Assembly: GCA_026545225.1 (NCBI GenBank)
Contig: CM048848.1
Location: forward strand, 23,166,806-23,230,805
DNA from: Cornus controversa
Lineage: Eukaryota > Streptophyta > Magnoliopsida > Cornales > Cornaceae
Direction of reading: 5' to 3'
Length of the DNA stretch: 64,000 nt
Shown one piece after another: positions 35,261 to 47,080 of this stretch. How positions within the stretch are numbered: the first letter of the stretch is position 1; each line of letters begins with the position of its first letter. The notes under the pieces were generated by a model. It worked only from the letters and a program-made list of their open reading frames with translations. It was not told the DNA's origin and ran no database searches. Both the position numbers and the translations under genes were made by a program.

Positions 35261-36352
35261 CTGACCACATGTGGTCTCTCTTTTCCTTGTTTTGGTCCAC
35301 ATATTTTTTGTCCACTTATACTCCTCCACATATATATATATACATTATTTATATATATATACATAACATCACACAATATGGATATATATATATATACATA
35401 TACTCACCTTCCATTTGTCTAGAAGTCTCTATATCCACAACTTTCCGAATTTTTATTTAATTCGAAAAATTTTTATCCGGTCCAAATTTCACCCGGAACC
35501 GGTCAAAATTATTTTGATCCTTACAATTTTCTTCATCAATGGAAGAGTGCAAGGCAACCATGAGCAACTAACTTTTATACTATGGTGTTGTTGAAGCTCC
35601 TAGCCATGTAAACTTGTTCATTGTTGTAGCATTTTGGGATTTGTTCTTAAATGTTGATTATTTAGCCTAGTGACCATGTACACTAATACATCTCTGTTAT
35701 ATATTTATTTGATCTTGATTTTATTCTTGTCTTAGAGTAGAATCTATCTTGTGAATGCACAACATTTGTTTCTTCCACAAGAAGGGCAAATGATGGCTAA
35801 GTAATAGTACTTTAAATGTATGTGGTGTGCTTGCTTGTATAAACCATGCCAAGATAAAGTAGTTTGGATGCATGTAGGTTCATTTAGAAAGTAGGGTAAT
35901 TAGTTAGGTTGAAGAACTATGCTTGTTGAAGATGGATTATGATAGGTTGGTGCTCACATTAATCTTTTGATATGTCATTGAGGTCACAAGCCTAATGACA
36001 TTGTTAGGCATTTAATTTATGAATCCCAAGCTTGCTACACTTATGAACATGTGAATGGCTAGTGGTGGAAACCACCCCTAGTTCTCTCTCTCCCAACTTT
36101 TACTTTTTAAATTTATTGTTATTACATTCATGCAATAGTTTTATAAACAAAACTCAAAACCTTATTTTTAGGATTAAAGTGGAAGTAATCTTTCTTTAAG
36201 ACAATTACGACTAGTCCTCGTAGGATCGATACCCTCTATATAGAACCGTGTTTACAAAGATTCGTGCTCTTGCTAGTGGGTAAATTATATTTTGATAAAA
36301 GGGGCAAAAATAAGCTTACAATATAATTCAAGTTCCAACCACATCAAAATTT

Positions 36353-36370
36353 TGGCGCCGTTGCCGGGGA
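36353..36370 (+). other. Element D primer-binding site, tRNA-Asp type
   Basis: tggcgccgttgccgggga begins six bases after the LTR end and complements the 3' end of plant tRNA-Asp. The leader 36371-36641 is AT-rich and non-coding. Confidence 0.93.
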
Positions 36371-36641
36371 CTACGGTTTAATTGTCGCCATTGGAAGATT
36401 AAATCTGGTTTAATTCTTAGGCTAGAAATTCTTTCATTCTTTTTTTTTTTGTATATATCTTGTTCTTATTTCTCAAATTTCTTGATTTTAGGTATACCAC
36501 ATAGCGGGCATCTAAAAGGAGTAAAGTTGGAACCCTTTGTGAGTATAAAGTCTAAAATTAGTGGGTTTGAGTTCATTCATTTTTTTTTTGTATATATTAT
36601 TGTTTATTTGGCGTATTGAGGTGTTATTCTATTATTAATGC

Positions 36642-38190
36642 ATGCTAGGTAGACGGTCCTTGTCACTTCCGTTGCTTCCTTGTAATTTTGAACTTGAAAG
36701 AACACTTAGGCAATGTAGAGGAACCTCTAGGGTCCCTATATTGCCTAGGACTAAAAACATGGACCCAAATGAGAGACAACCTCCCGGTTTACCTCCTTTT
36801 AATCATGAACAACAACCTCCACGTCCTCCTCCTCAAGGAGAGTTACTTATGGACTTTTATCTTCCAACTACATTTGAAGTACCTTCATGTATTCAATTTC
36901 CAGATGTAGCGGCAAATAAATTCAAAATAAAGTCCTCCACCATCAATCTTCTTAATAGCTTCCATGGTCTCCCTAATGAGGATCAATACCGGCATTTAGA
37001 TTACTTCCTTTCGGTGTGTTCCACATTCATGTACCACACTTTATGGAGGATGATCTAAAGCTGTGTATGTTTCCATTCTCCTTAAAAGACAAAGCTACAA
37101 GTTGGTTCAATTCCTTAGAACCTAACTCAATTCATTCTTGGGCGGAGATGCAAATAGAGTTCTTAAAAAAATACTTCCCAGTGGGAAAGACGAGTGATAT
37201 TCGGAGAGCAATCAACCGATTCACCCAAATTGATCAAGAACAATTTCATGAGACGTGGGAGAGATTAAAAGATCTTCTTAAATCTTGTTCGCATCATGCT
37301 GTCCCAAAATGGCAGCTAGTGCAAAGTTTTTATGATGGGGTGAGTGAGCAACATAGGCAAATGATAGACTCCCGGCTTGTGGAGGTGGATACCTTTTGAA
37401 AAGCCCGATGAGGCATGGAAACTTTTTCAAATCCTAAGCAATAATTCAGCTCAACGCTCCTCCACTAGAAAAGGGAAGGCCACCCAACCTTGTAGAGGGG
37501 TGCATGAAATTTCACGGGTAGATGAGGTTACCATGCATGTAGAAGCCTTATCCCAAAAAATGGACCTAATCATAAAAAATGGGCTGCCTACTCCAAGCCA
37601 ACCTGTTCAAAATCAGGAAGTGTGTTTGTTTTGCTATAGCACATCATATTTTGTGTGAGATTGTCCTATTACTGGGCAATCTCCCGATTATGCTCAAGAG
37701 CAAGCGAATGCCTTATACTCTAAACAGTTGAATGATCCATATTCAAATATGTACAATCCTGGTTACAAGAATCATCTGGCTTTTTCATGAAAATCTCAAG
37801 AATCAAGTCCCTCTTTTCAAGGGCAAAATTCCTTTACTTCTCAATCTCAACAGCCTCAATATAGGCCAAATCCTCAACCGTACCATCAAAGGTACGTCCA
37901 ATTACCAACAACCACCACCTCCTCCGAGATGCGAAGGCTTTGAAGAAAGAGTGATAAAAAATCTTGAGGCTAATACCCGCTTATTGCAAACTCACTCTCA
38001 ATCAATCTCTAAGCTTGAAGCTAATGCTCAATCTATGGCTAGGTTAGAAGCTCAAATCGGGCAATTAGCTAATGCCTTGAATAGAAGGGAGGAAGGTAAG
38101 TTGTCGAGTTAACTGGTGGTGAATCCTAAGGGTGTTCATGTGATTGAGGATCTATCATCTTCATCTTGTAATGCTCTTTCGGAGCAAGTT
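36642..38190 (+). pseudogene. Element D gag
   Basis: It starts MLGRRSLSLPLLPCN, as in C. The capsid domain shows [55 protein letters not shown] and KWQLVQSFYDGV. A knuckle-like CLFCYSTSYF region, a Q/P-rich linker and the ending [16 protein letters not shown] follow. It parallels gag of C almost residue for residue. Broken, with several breaks. Confidence 0.88.
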
Positions 38191-41100
38191 CAATCAATCA
38201 CCACCTTAAGGAGTGGTAGAATCATAAATTCTAAAGTTGGGGAAGAAAAAGAAAAAAAGGAATTCAATGAGCAATCTGAAAATCCAAAAGAATCCCAATC
38301 AAATCCAAATATTTTTCCTTTAAATCCAAGTGTGACCAAAAACCCACAAAATCCAAAAGGAAAGGCAAGTGAAGTTGTGTCGTCATCAAGTCCAAATCTT
38401 GACACCTCTTTTGAACCTCCAATTTCCTTTCCTCAAAGATTGAAGGAACCTTCTCATTTTGGGAAGCAAGGAGAGAAAATTCAAGACATGATGGAGATCT
38501 TCAAACAAGTAAAGATCAATCTCCCTCTCCTTGATGCTATCCGGCAAATTCCCTCCTATGCTAAATTCTTGAAGGACTTGTGCACTCAAAAGCACAAATC
38601 TAGGAATAATGCTCTTAAGAAAGTCTTCCTAACTGAGCACAGAAGCTCCATTTTCCAACACCAAGCCCCTCCTAAATTCAAAGATCTGGGTGCTCCGACC
38701 ATTTCTTGCATCATCGAAAATCAATCTTTTGAAAAGGCACTTCTTGATTTAGGGGTAGTGTCAATTTACTTCCATTCTCAGTTTACCAACAATTAGGTTT
38801 GGGGGAACTTAAGCCTACCACAGTTGTGTTGCAACTTGCCAATCGCTCGGTGAAGCAACCACGTGGCATCATTGAGGATGTAATCATTCAAGTGGACAAA
38901 TTTTACTTTCCGGTGGACTTCATAGTCCTTGACACGGAACTGGTTCAAAATCCAAATCAACATATTCCTATCATTCTAGGTTGTCCATTCTTGGCTACGG
39001 CAAATGCTTGCGTTAATTGCCGTACCGGAGTGATGGACATCTCTTTCGGGAATATGAAAGTCTATTTGAACATCTTTAATGCTTCTCACCACACATCCGA
39101 TGACGAAAGTGAGTGCTTTTGTGTTGATATAGTGGAAGACCTTGTTCAAGAAGCACTTCCTTCTATTCTTTCTAAGGATCCTCTAGAGGCATGCCTAAGT
39201 CATTTCAACTGTGATGATTTTGACATTGAGCAATCCATTTGTGAAGTTAATTCAATGCTCGATGTCACTACTGTCATGGATTTGCCTAAATGGAGAGTTC
39301 CGAGAGAACCCTTGCCTCCTTTGTCCAAAACTTCCCAAACTCCTTCTCTAATTTCCCCACCACAAATTGAGCTCAAGCCTCTACTGGCTACACTCAAATA
39401 TGTTTTCTTGGGCACTAATGAGACCCTTCCAGTCATTATTGCTTCCAATCTCACCAATGATCAAGAGATGGAACTCCTAAAAGTGCTAAAAGAGCACAAG
39501 GAAGCAATTGGATGGAGTGTGGCAGATCTTAAGGGAATAGATCCTTCTATTTGTATGCACCGCATACACTTGGAAGAAGATGCAAAAACCTCAAGAGAGG
39601 CGCAACGTCGATTAAATCAAAATATGAAGGACGTTGTAATGAAGGAGGTGGTGAAGTTACTAGATGAGGGAATCATTTACCCCATCTCAGATAGTAAGTG
39701 GGTTATTCCCACTCAAGTGGTTCCAAAGAAGTCCAGTATTATGGTGCAACCAAATGATAAGGGTGAATTAGTTCCCCAACGCACCACCACGGGATGGAGA
39801 GTGTGCATAGATTATCAAAAATTAAATTCGGTAACTCGGAAAGATCACTTCCCCCTCCCATTTATTGATCAAATCTTGGAAAGATTAGCCGGGCAAAGTT
39901 TTTATTGCTTCTTAGATGGATATTCTGGCTATAATCAAGTTACTATAGACCTGAGGGACCAAGAGAAAACCACATTTACATGTCCTTTCGGCACATTTGC
40001 TTATAGACACATGCCCTTTGGGTTGTGCAATGCACCGGCGACTTTTCAACGGTGTATGATGTCTATATTTTCAGACATTATGGAAAAATTCTTGGAAGTG
40101 TTCATGGATGATTTTTCTGTGTTTGGACCTTCATTTGAAGCATGTCTCAAAAATCTAACTGGTGTTCTCACATGATGTCAAGAGACCAACCTAATTCTCA
40201 GTTGGGAAAAGAGCCATTTTATGGTTCAAGAGGGTATTGTCCTAGGGCACATTGTGTCTAAGAGAGGAATCAAGGTTGACAAAGCCAAGGTTGAACTCAT
40301 TTCCAAACTTCCTCCACCATCAACGGTGAGAGAGATTCGTTCATTCCTTGGGCATGCGGGCTTTTATCGTCGTTTCATCAAAGACTTTAGCAAGATCTCC
40401 CGGCCTTTGTGTCGCCTTCTCGAAAAGGAGTCTTGCTTTACCTTTGATGAAGCGTGCCTTAACACTTTTGAAAAACTCCGCACCATGCTTGCAACTGCTC
40501 CAATTCTTATCCCTCCAAATTGGTCTCTCCCATTTGAGATCATGTGTTATGCATCTGATTACGCCATGGGTGCGGTTTTAGGGCAACGAGTAGACAAATT
40601 GCCACATGTCATCTATTATGCAAGTAAAACCCTTTTCGAGGCTCAAATCAATTATATCACAACAGAAAAGGAGTTGCTTGCGGTAGTTTTTGCCTTGGAC
40701 AAATTTTAAGCTTATCTACTATGTTCTAAGGTCATTGTTTATTCGGACCATGCTACCCTCCGACATCTTTTGGCCAAAAAGGACACCAAACCTAGGTTGA
40801 TCTGATGGATACTCTTATTGTAAGAGTTTAATTTTGAGATTAAAGACAAAAAGGGCACCAAAAATGTGGTAGCTGACCACCTATCTAGAATTCTTGTTGA
40901 ATCCCTCCATGACGCCATTCCAGTTTGTGAATCCTTCCCGGATGAACAACTCTTTGTCATTTCTCAAAAGAGTATCCCTTGGTATGCGGACATTGTCAAC
41001 TATTTGGCAACCGGCAAAATACCGTCTTCTTGGACCAAGCAAGAGAAAGATCATTTTTTCTCCCAATCACGATCATATTATTGGGACAATCCTCAATTGT

Positions 41101-42281
41101 TCAAGTATTGCCCCAATCAAATAATCCGAAAGTGTGTACCCAACAGTGAATTCCAAAGTATTCTCAAATTTTGTCATACACTCACTTGTGGGGGACACTT
41201 TAGTGCTAAGAAAACCGTAGCCAAAATTCTTCAATGCGGGTTTTTCTGGCCAACTCTTCATCAGGATGCATATTCATTTTGCTGCTCTTGTGAGCGATGT
41301 CAATGCCTTGGCGCGATGTCTCGGAAGGACATAATGCCTCTCAGCCCTATTCTTATTATTGAGATATTTGATGTGTGGGGCATTGACTTCATGGGACCTT
41401 TTTCACCCTCTACTGGTCATGGGTACATACTTGTGGCGATGGACTACGTATCTAAATGTATAAAGGCCGTTGCTACCAAAACCAATGATCACGCAGTCGT
41501 GGTTAAGTTCATTCAAGCGAATATCTTTAGCCAGTTTGGTACACCTCAGGCCCTCATAAGTGACGAAGGTAAACATTTCTGTAATCGGTTTCTTTGAACC
41601 TTGCTTACCAAATACTCTGTCACACACAAGGTAGCCACCCCATACCATCCTCAAACTAGTGGCCAAGTGGAGGTATCCAATAGGGAGGTTAAGAATATTC
41701 TTGAGAAAATAGTTCGGCCTGACCGAAAGGATTGGTCATTGCGACTAAATGATGCATTATGGGCTTACCGAACTGCTTATAAGACTCCCATTAGAATGTC
41801 GCCTTACCGGTTGGTTTATGGTAAAGTGTGCCATCTTTCGGTTAAATTGGAGCACAAAGTTATGTGGGCCACCAAAACTTTCAATTTTGACATACAAATG
41901 GACGGATCTAATCGAAAGCTTCGATTAAATGAATTGGAAGAATTACGACATGATGCATATGGAAACGCTAAAATCTATAAGGCAAAGGTAAAAGCCTTTC
42001 ATGATTGCAATATTTGAGTCAAAAAGTTTTCCCCGGGCCAAAAAGTATGGTTGTACAATTCATGCCTCCATTTGTTTCCAGAAAAACTTTGCTCCCGTTG
42101 GGATGGTCCATTTTTGGTTAATTCCGTTGCTCCCCACGGAGCGGTGGAATTGAAGGACTTGAAGGATGGATCGTTGTTCAAAGTAAACGGGCAGCGTTTA
42201 AAATTATGCGTGGATGACCAAGTTACCACGAAATACGTGGATGTCGCCACCTTGATGGATCCCGTGTATTTTGACTCGTGA
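38191..42281 (+). pseudogene. Element D pol (protease, reverse transcriptase, RNase H, integrase)
   Basis: The protease region is followed by [20 protein letters not shown]. The reverse transcriptase shows [51 protein letters not shown] and FMDDFSVFG. RNase H shows [22 protein letters not shown]. Integrase shows [54 protein letters not shown] and the terminal [15 protein letters not shown]. All domains are recognisable in order on the + strand. Broken, with several breaks. Confidence 0.9.
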
Positions 42282-42450
42282 GCCGATTCGGACGTCATGC
42301 CATAGAGGTGTAAGGTGGCGAGGCCATGGTAGCTATCATGCTTCCATGATGTCCCTTTAATCCAAGGTAAATTTTGTATCTAAGCAATTTAGTATCTAAG
42401 TCCCATAAGTCCAAGTCCATGAAGTATAACTCAAGCTAGCTATTTTTGAT

Positions 42451-42730
42451 CATCTCGATTGATCGAAGCAGAGACCTCGATCGATCGAGATTTCGATTAA
42501 TCGAGATTTTGGTCTCTTTTGATTGAAATAATGCAGAGAGTTTGCTAAGTCCAAAGTCCTGAGAGGTAGTATTCTTCGATAGCTTTTCGATAGGTCCTCG
42601 ATCAATCAAAATCTCGATTGATCGAAGTGAAATCTCGATTGATCGAAGTTAATTTTGATTAATTGAGGTATGATTCTGATTGATCGAAATCTCGATTGAT
42701 CGAGATGTACATCTCGATCAATCGAGATTG
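42451..42730 (+). repeat. Element D spacer array of TCGATTGATCGA units
   Basis: More than ten partly degenerate units of tcgattgatcga and its reverse complement tcgatcaatcga, often extended to ctcgatcaatcgag, irregularly spaced. The same units occur in the LTR U3 of C and D, and in C's spacer (48964-49348). The preceding 42282-42450 is non-coding. Confidence 0.85.
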
Positions 42731-42742
42731 ACGCGATGCCTG

Positions 42743-42767
42743 CACGTGAGCCGATTACGTATTTAAA
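42743..42767 (+). promoter_or_regulatory. Element D candidate internal promoter: CACGTG box and TATA-like box
   Basis: CACGTG at 42743-42748 is followed by tatttaaa at 42760-42767, directly after the palindromic array and about 650 bp before ORF3. C has the same pair in the same order. A pyrimidine-rich leader follows. Promoter function is inferred from position and conservation. Confidence 0.5.
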
Positions 42768-43000
42768 CCTTTGGGCTCCCTCTCATTTCCATAATTCTTT
42801 CCAAGACCATCCGACTTCCTTCTCTTCTCTGAGTGATCCAAAGCTTCCCAGAGCACCGTCCCACACTTGATCTGCCATTCTCGACCATCCAGCACAGTTC
42901 ACCATAGTCCGAGATCTCCGCGAGCACGCGCACGCTCATCTCTTCGTGGCTGCGAGTCAGGTCTTCATCTTTTTGTGCCGATCATCATCTTCACCTTGAG

Positions 43001-43403
43001 GTAAGTGATGCATGGCTATATTTTGCTTACTTTCTCGCTATTTTTGTTAGTTTCTCGATGTAATAGGCATAGACCGGTGATGTTGGGTGGAATGGTGCAT
43101 TCGCTATGTTCATAATGGGATTTTGCGGGTTTTGGGGGTAGAAGTGCATGTATGGGTGAGATGTTGCATTATTTTTATTTTGAATGCTTGATATATAGTT
43201 TTGAACCACTGACCCATCGTGTCGGTTGCATCCACTTACGCTGCTTCCTAGTGCACCTCATCAAGTTGATTCAAACGTGCCTTAGCATGCATGTGTCGGC
43301 ACCATGGACTATAACCTCATTTCTTATTTTATTTTTATATATTTTTTTCCATTCTTATTTTAGTATTCATTTTATTTACGTACTTTTTTGGAATAAAGTG
43401 CAG
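43001..43403 (+). other. Element D candidate leader intron before ORF3
   Basis: The donor GAG/GTAAGTGATG is at 43000/43001. The acceptor, a pyrimidine-rich run ending gtgcag, is at 43403, 14 bases before the ORF3 ATG at 43418. C has the same donor and acceptor context. The intron would lie wholly in the untranslated leader. Splicing of a downstream-ORF transcript is inferred; I have no transcript evidence. Confidence 0.5.
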
Positions 43404-43417
43404 ACGGTTCCGAGACT

Positions 43418-43853
43418 ATGGCGAGGGTGAAGAATGCCCCCGGTGCTGTTCGAGAGGTGCCCGGGCGAGCCTTCCGGACTTGAAAGTTTCACCTAGAGCA
43501 GAGATTTGATCTAGGAGAGTATGATATGCATCCGGATAGCTCGTGGGCTGTCGCAGAGCTTAGGAGGTGTCGCCTCGACCGATTATATGTGCCTCCCACT
43601 GATGTGGCACACGACCGCTTGGTGCAGGTCTTTTATGAGAGCATGACCTATTCCTGCACTGCGCCGGACACATTGGAGATGGTTGTGGCCGACACGACGA
43701 TCACTATCACGCTGAGCTGAATTGCACAGATGCTCGACATTTCTCACTAACAGCCTCCAGATATGGTTGACCAGGACGGTCGACCGATTTATAGGGCCGC
43801 ACTGCCAGCGGACACGACACTGTTCTCCATCATGATGGACATGTGTGGCGGGG
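43418..43853 (+). pseudogene. Element D ORF3, first segment (before C)
   Basis: It starts MARVKNAPGAVREVPGRAFR and continues with SSWAVAELRRCRLDRLYVPPTD and DRLVQVFYESMTYSCTAPD, matching ORF3 of C closely. No signal peptide or membrane span is visible. Element C is inserted at its right edge, with the CGGGG target (43849-43853). The rest of the region lies at 56858-57650. Broken, with several breaks. Confidence 0.88.
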
Positions 43854-45265
43854 TGATGTGGTCGGAACTAAATTATATTGTAGGCTTAATTTTGCCCTTT
43901 TTATCAAAATATAATTTAACCACTCGCAAGAGCACGAATCTTTGTAGATAAGGTTCTATATAGAGGGTATCGATCCCACGAGGACTAGTCGTTAATTGTC
44001 ATAAAGAAAGATTAATTCTACTTTAATTCTAAAAACAGGTTTTTGGTTTTGTGTTTAAAACTATTGCGTAAATGAAATGACGATAAAATTAAAGAGTAAA
44101 GTTGGGAGAGAGAACTAGGGTTGGTTTCCACCACTAGCCATTCACATGTTCATAAGTGTAGCAAGCATGGGATTCATTAATTAAATGCCTAACAATGTCA
44201 TTAGGCTTGTGACCTCAATGACATATCAAAAGATCAATGTGTGCGCTAACCTATCATAATCCATCTTCAACACGCATAGCTCTTCAACCTAACTAACTAC
44301 CTAATTACTCTACTCTCTACGTAAACACTACATGCATCCAAACTACCTTGTCTTGGCATGGTCTATACAAACTAGCATCACACATTCATTTAAACACCAT
44401 TATCTAGCCATCATTTGCACTTCTTGTGGAATATGCAAATGTTGTGCATTCAAGTGACAAAACCTACTCTAAGACAAGAATAAATTCCATATCAAATGAA
44501 TATATATAAGAAATGTATTTGTGTACATAATCACTAGGCTAAATAATCAACATTTAATTACAAATCCCCAAGAGCTACAAAGATGAACAAGTTTACATGG
44601 CTAGGGGTTGAAACCAACACCCTAGTAGAAGAGTTAGTTGCTCATGGTTGCCTTGCACCCTTCCATTGATGAAGAGAATGAAGCTTCCTGGTCTGGTTCA
44701 GCTTTTCTCTTCCTCTCCCGAAGGTCTCTCTTTTTGTCTTCTGATGTGTATATTGAGAGATATGAGATATGTGGCTTTTGGTGCTTTTTGTATGCTTTTT
44801 GGCTCCTTTGGGCCCACCATATATATATATATATCATTATATATATCTCTTGTATCAAGAAGGCCCCCAAAAGTCTTGTTCAAGTCAGACAATCCCCCTA
44901 AGTCGTGCAAAAGGGGGGATTTTGTTGCAAGTGGGAGAGCAGGTGAGCAAGTGGCCAAGTGGGCTCTGCAGCATTTCGATTGATCGAAATTGCCTTTCGA
45001 TTGATCGAGATTTCGATCAATCGAAATGAGATTTCAATCAATCGAAATTGATCGAAATCCACATCTCGATTGATCGAGATGCCTTGGCAACATTTTCTGA
45101 TTTCATCTCTTGACTGCAGAAAGCTTCCAACTTTGCTCCATTTATTCCAATACCTGCACTACATCAAAAACACAAAAATACCGTAAACATATCTCGGTAA
45201 ACGCAAAAACGGAACTAACATATGCAATAAAGAGGGTTCAAATGCATAGAATTGAACACTTATCA
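43854..45265 (-). repeat. Element C 3' LTR
   Basis: 1412 bp matching 55437-56852. The U3 array of TCGATTGATCGA units is at 44973-45080, and a tatata run at 44820-44850 lies downstream of it in the sense direction. A U5 hairpin region is at 43923-43938. Confidence 0.96.
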
Positions 45266-45278
45266 CACCCCCAAACTT
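45266..45278 (-). other. Element C 3' polypurine tract
   Basis: Sense strand aagtttgggggtg abuts the TGATAAGTG start of the 3' LTR, identical to the tracts of B and D. Confidence 0.92.
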
Positions 45279-47080
45279 ACATATTGCTAGTCCCTTAGCA
45301 ATACAATATTACAAAAATGAAGTCAACTATCTTATACAAAAGTTTAATCATGCTCAGTCATCAACTAGATAAAGGGCGCTCATCCATTCATTTCACAATT
45401 GGCAAATGCAACAAGTATTACAGAACTATGTGGTCATTAGCAAAAATGGACTTTCACAAGCTATAAATGAACGACAGTCCCCACATACTGGCCAGCCCGA
45501 ACACTATAACAATTCCAACCCCAAAATCCTCTTTGAAAAGTGAACATGCATTCTAACGCGTGGCTTTTGTCATATTTGGAGAAGAAAACGAACAAATCTG
45601 TTTTTAAGAGAAAAACTCATTGAAAATGCTCAACACGGCTGTTTCATTATCACAAAACATTCATGATTGCTCATGTGCGGATGACCGTGCAATGCTTAGC
45701 TCTTTTTGCTTTCTTGCAAGCCCATGTAGCGGCATTGGGCCAATGACTCCCAAACCAATTGGTTTTAGGGCATTAGGTGAAGAAGCACCCCTCGGACTTA
45801 ATAACCGAGCTTACAAGGCGATGAGCGTAAGCAAGCCACCCGCTTATTACTGCTCAACCTTACACACTTTTACACGAATATTTCCTGCTTTGAGGCATAG
45901 AAATCCGGTTTATTTAGTGAGAAGGCTTATTGCATATTTTTCTCTTTTTATTTCTCTTTTTTTTTTTTTTTTTAACAACAACCGGAAGAACTTATTCTTT
46001 AAGTTGTTCTGATAAAAACAGAAATTTTCAAAAATTCTCCCTCAGACTTATACCCCACAATTTAAACTGCATGTGTGCGAATTTGTGCGGTTAAGGACAA
46101 ATTTAGGGCGAGAACTGCACGTGCTCGAATTTGGACAATAATGTAGACCGTTCTAGCCTACTATAAAGCTTGCAAAAGTGCGGGTATTTACAATGTTAAA
46201 GTTCTTAACTACCTGCTGCATTTACCTCGGACATTTATTCGAATGATCTTCCTTTAAAAAGCAAGACATCATAGCAAGCATGCAAAAATATCAAAGAAAA
46301 AAAAAACTGCTCTACAATGACACTCAATATAATGACTGAACATTGCATGCATATGCAAGTGGTATAGCATACCGCACCCCCAAACTTATATGCAACATTG
46401 TCCTCAATGTTTGGACAAGAAGAACAAGGAAAGAAGTTACCGGGATGGCCGAAGGCGAGAAAAATGGTATTCCACTGCGGCGGTCATCCTATAAATAAGA
46501 AAAACCTGCACAGAATACCAACTGGATACCACGAGCATTAAAAGGAACAAAAAGTAGATAAATAGAACAAAATGAAATAATTACGCACAAACAGTCAATG
46601 CCAATATCACTGTATATCTAATGGTCTGAACTGGTGTTTCCCAATTGTCTAAGAGGTCTATGCGACAAGATATTGACTATCCAGGCGCGCTAACGTATAG
46701 CACGCAAAGGGGCTGCCTTTCTTTATTACCGCCATACTGTGTTGAAGCAATCTCAACAGTATTGGGAATTAAAACCAGGCGGTAATAAACGGAAATCATC
46801 AACTGAATCGCATATAACAATTAGACAAGTGGTACTACATACATAGTCAAAGTATAGAGAACAGATAAATTGACGGAAAGCAAAAAGAAAAGAAAGTAAA
46901 GATAACACATGTCATAAAAGAAAATATAAATGTATTCCATACAGATGAAAATGCGTTTCAGTACAAAGTGTACATGTAGGTGGAATACGCAAAAAGAAAC
47001 TAAACATGGCCAACATGGCCTATCAAAAATAAAGAAAGAAAAATACAGAAAGTAAAGCATAAAAGGTGAATAAAGTGCAG
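45279..47080 (-). other. Element C 3' untranslated region
   Basis: About 1.8 kb, non-coding. In sense order it contains the conserved structured block (46622-46780, with inverted repeats gcta/tagc at 46689-46701 and atactgt/acagtat at 46734-46762), the internal polypurine tract (46375-46387), a T/A-rich run near 45955-45975, and the block with palindrome aaaccaattggttt near 45750. The same order is seen in D. Confidence 0.8.

Larger units (their letters stand above)
31405..35525 (-). repeat. Solo LTR T, about 4.1 kb, chromovirus-type
   Basis: It begins TGTGACGCCCCGG and ends TCCTTACA, with ATTTT duplications at 31400-31404 and 35526-35530 inside D's 5' LTR. Read on the minus strand it starts TGTAAGGATC and ends GGGGCGTCACA, resembling the TGTAAC...GGGCGTTACA ends of E. 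It shares a ctcaccccct region and internal subrepeats with E's LTR, so a Tekay-like origin is likely. No coding domain, primer site or partner LTR is present. The GC-rich open frames around 34370-35320 have biased composition and no recognisable motif. Confidence 0.8.
30812..36346 (+). repeat. Element D 5' LTR, interrupted by T
   Basis: It starts TGATAAGTG and ends CCACATCA. Excluding T and its duplication it is about 1.41 kb, matching 59444-60846. U3 carries the TCGATTGATCGA-type array at 30997-31108, with a TATA-rich run near 31240-31262 downstream. Confidence 0.93.

Noticed and set aside
34372-35422. Several long open frames in the GC-rich part of T as host exons
   Set aside because: They overlap in many frames on both strands, are rich in P, T, S, R or K from biased composition, and lie inside a TG/CA-bounded insertion with a target duplication.
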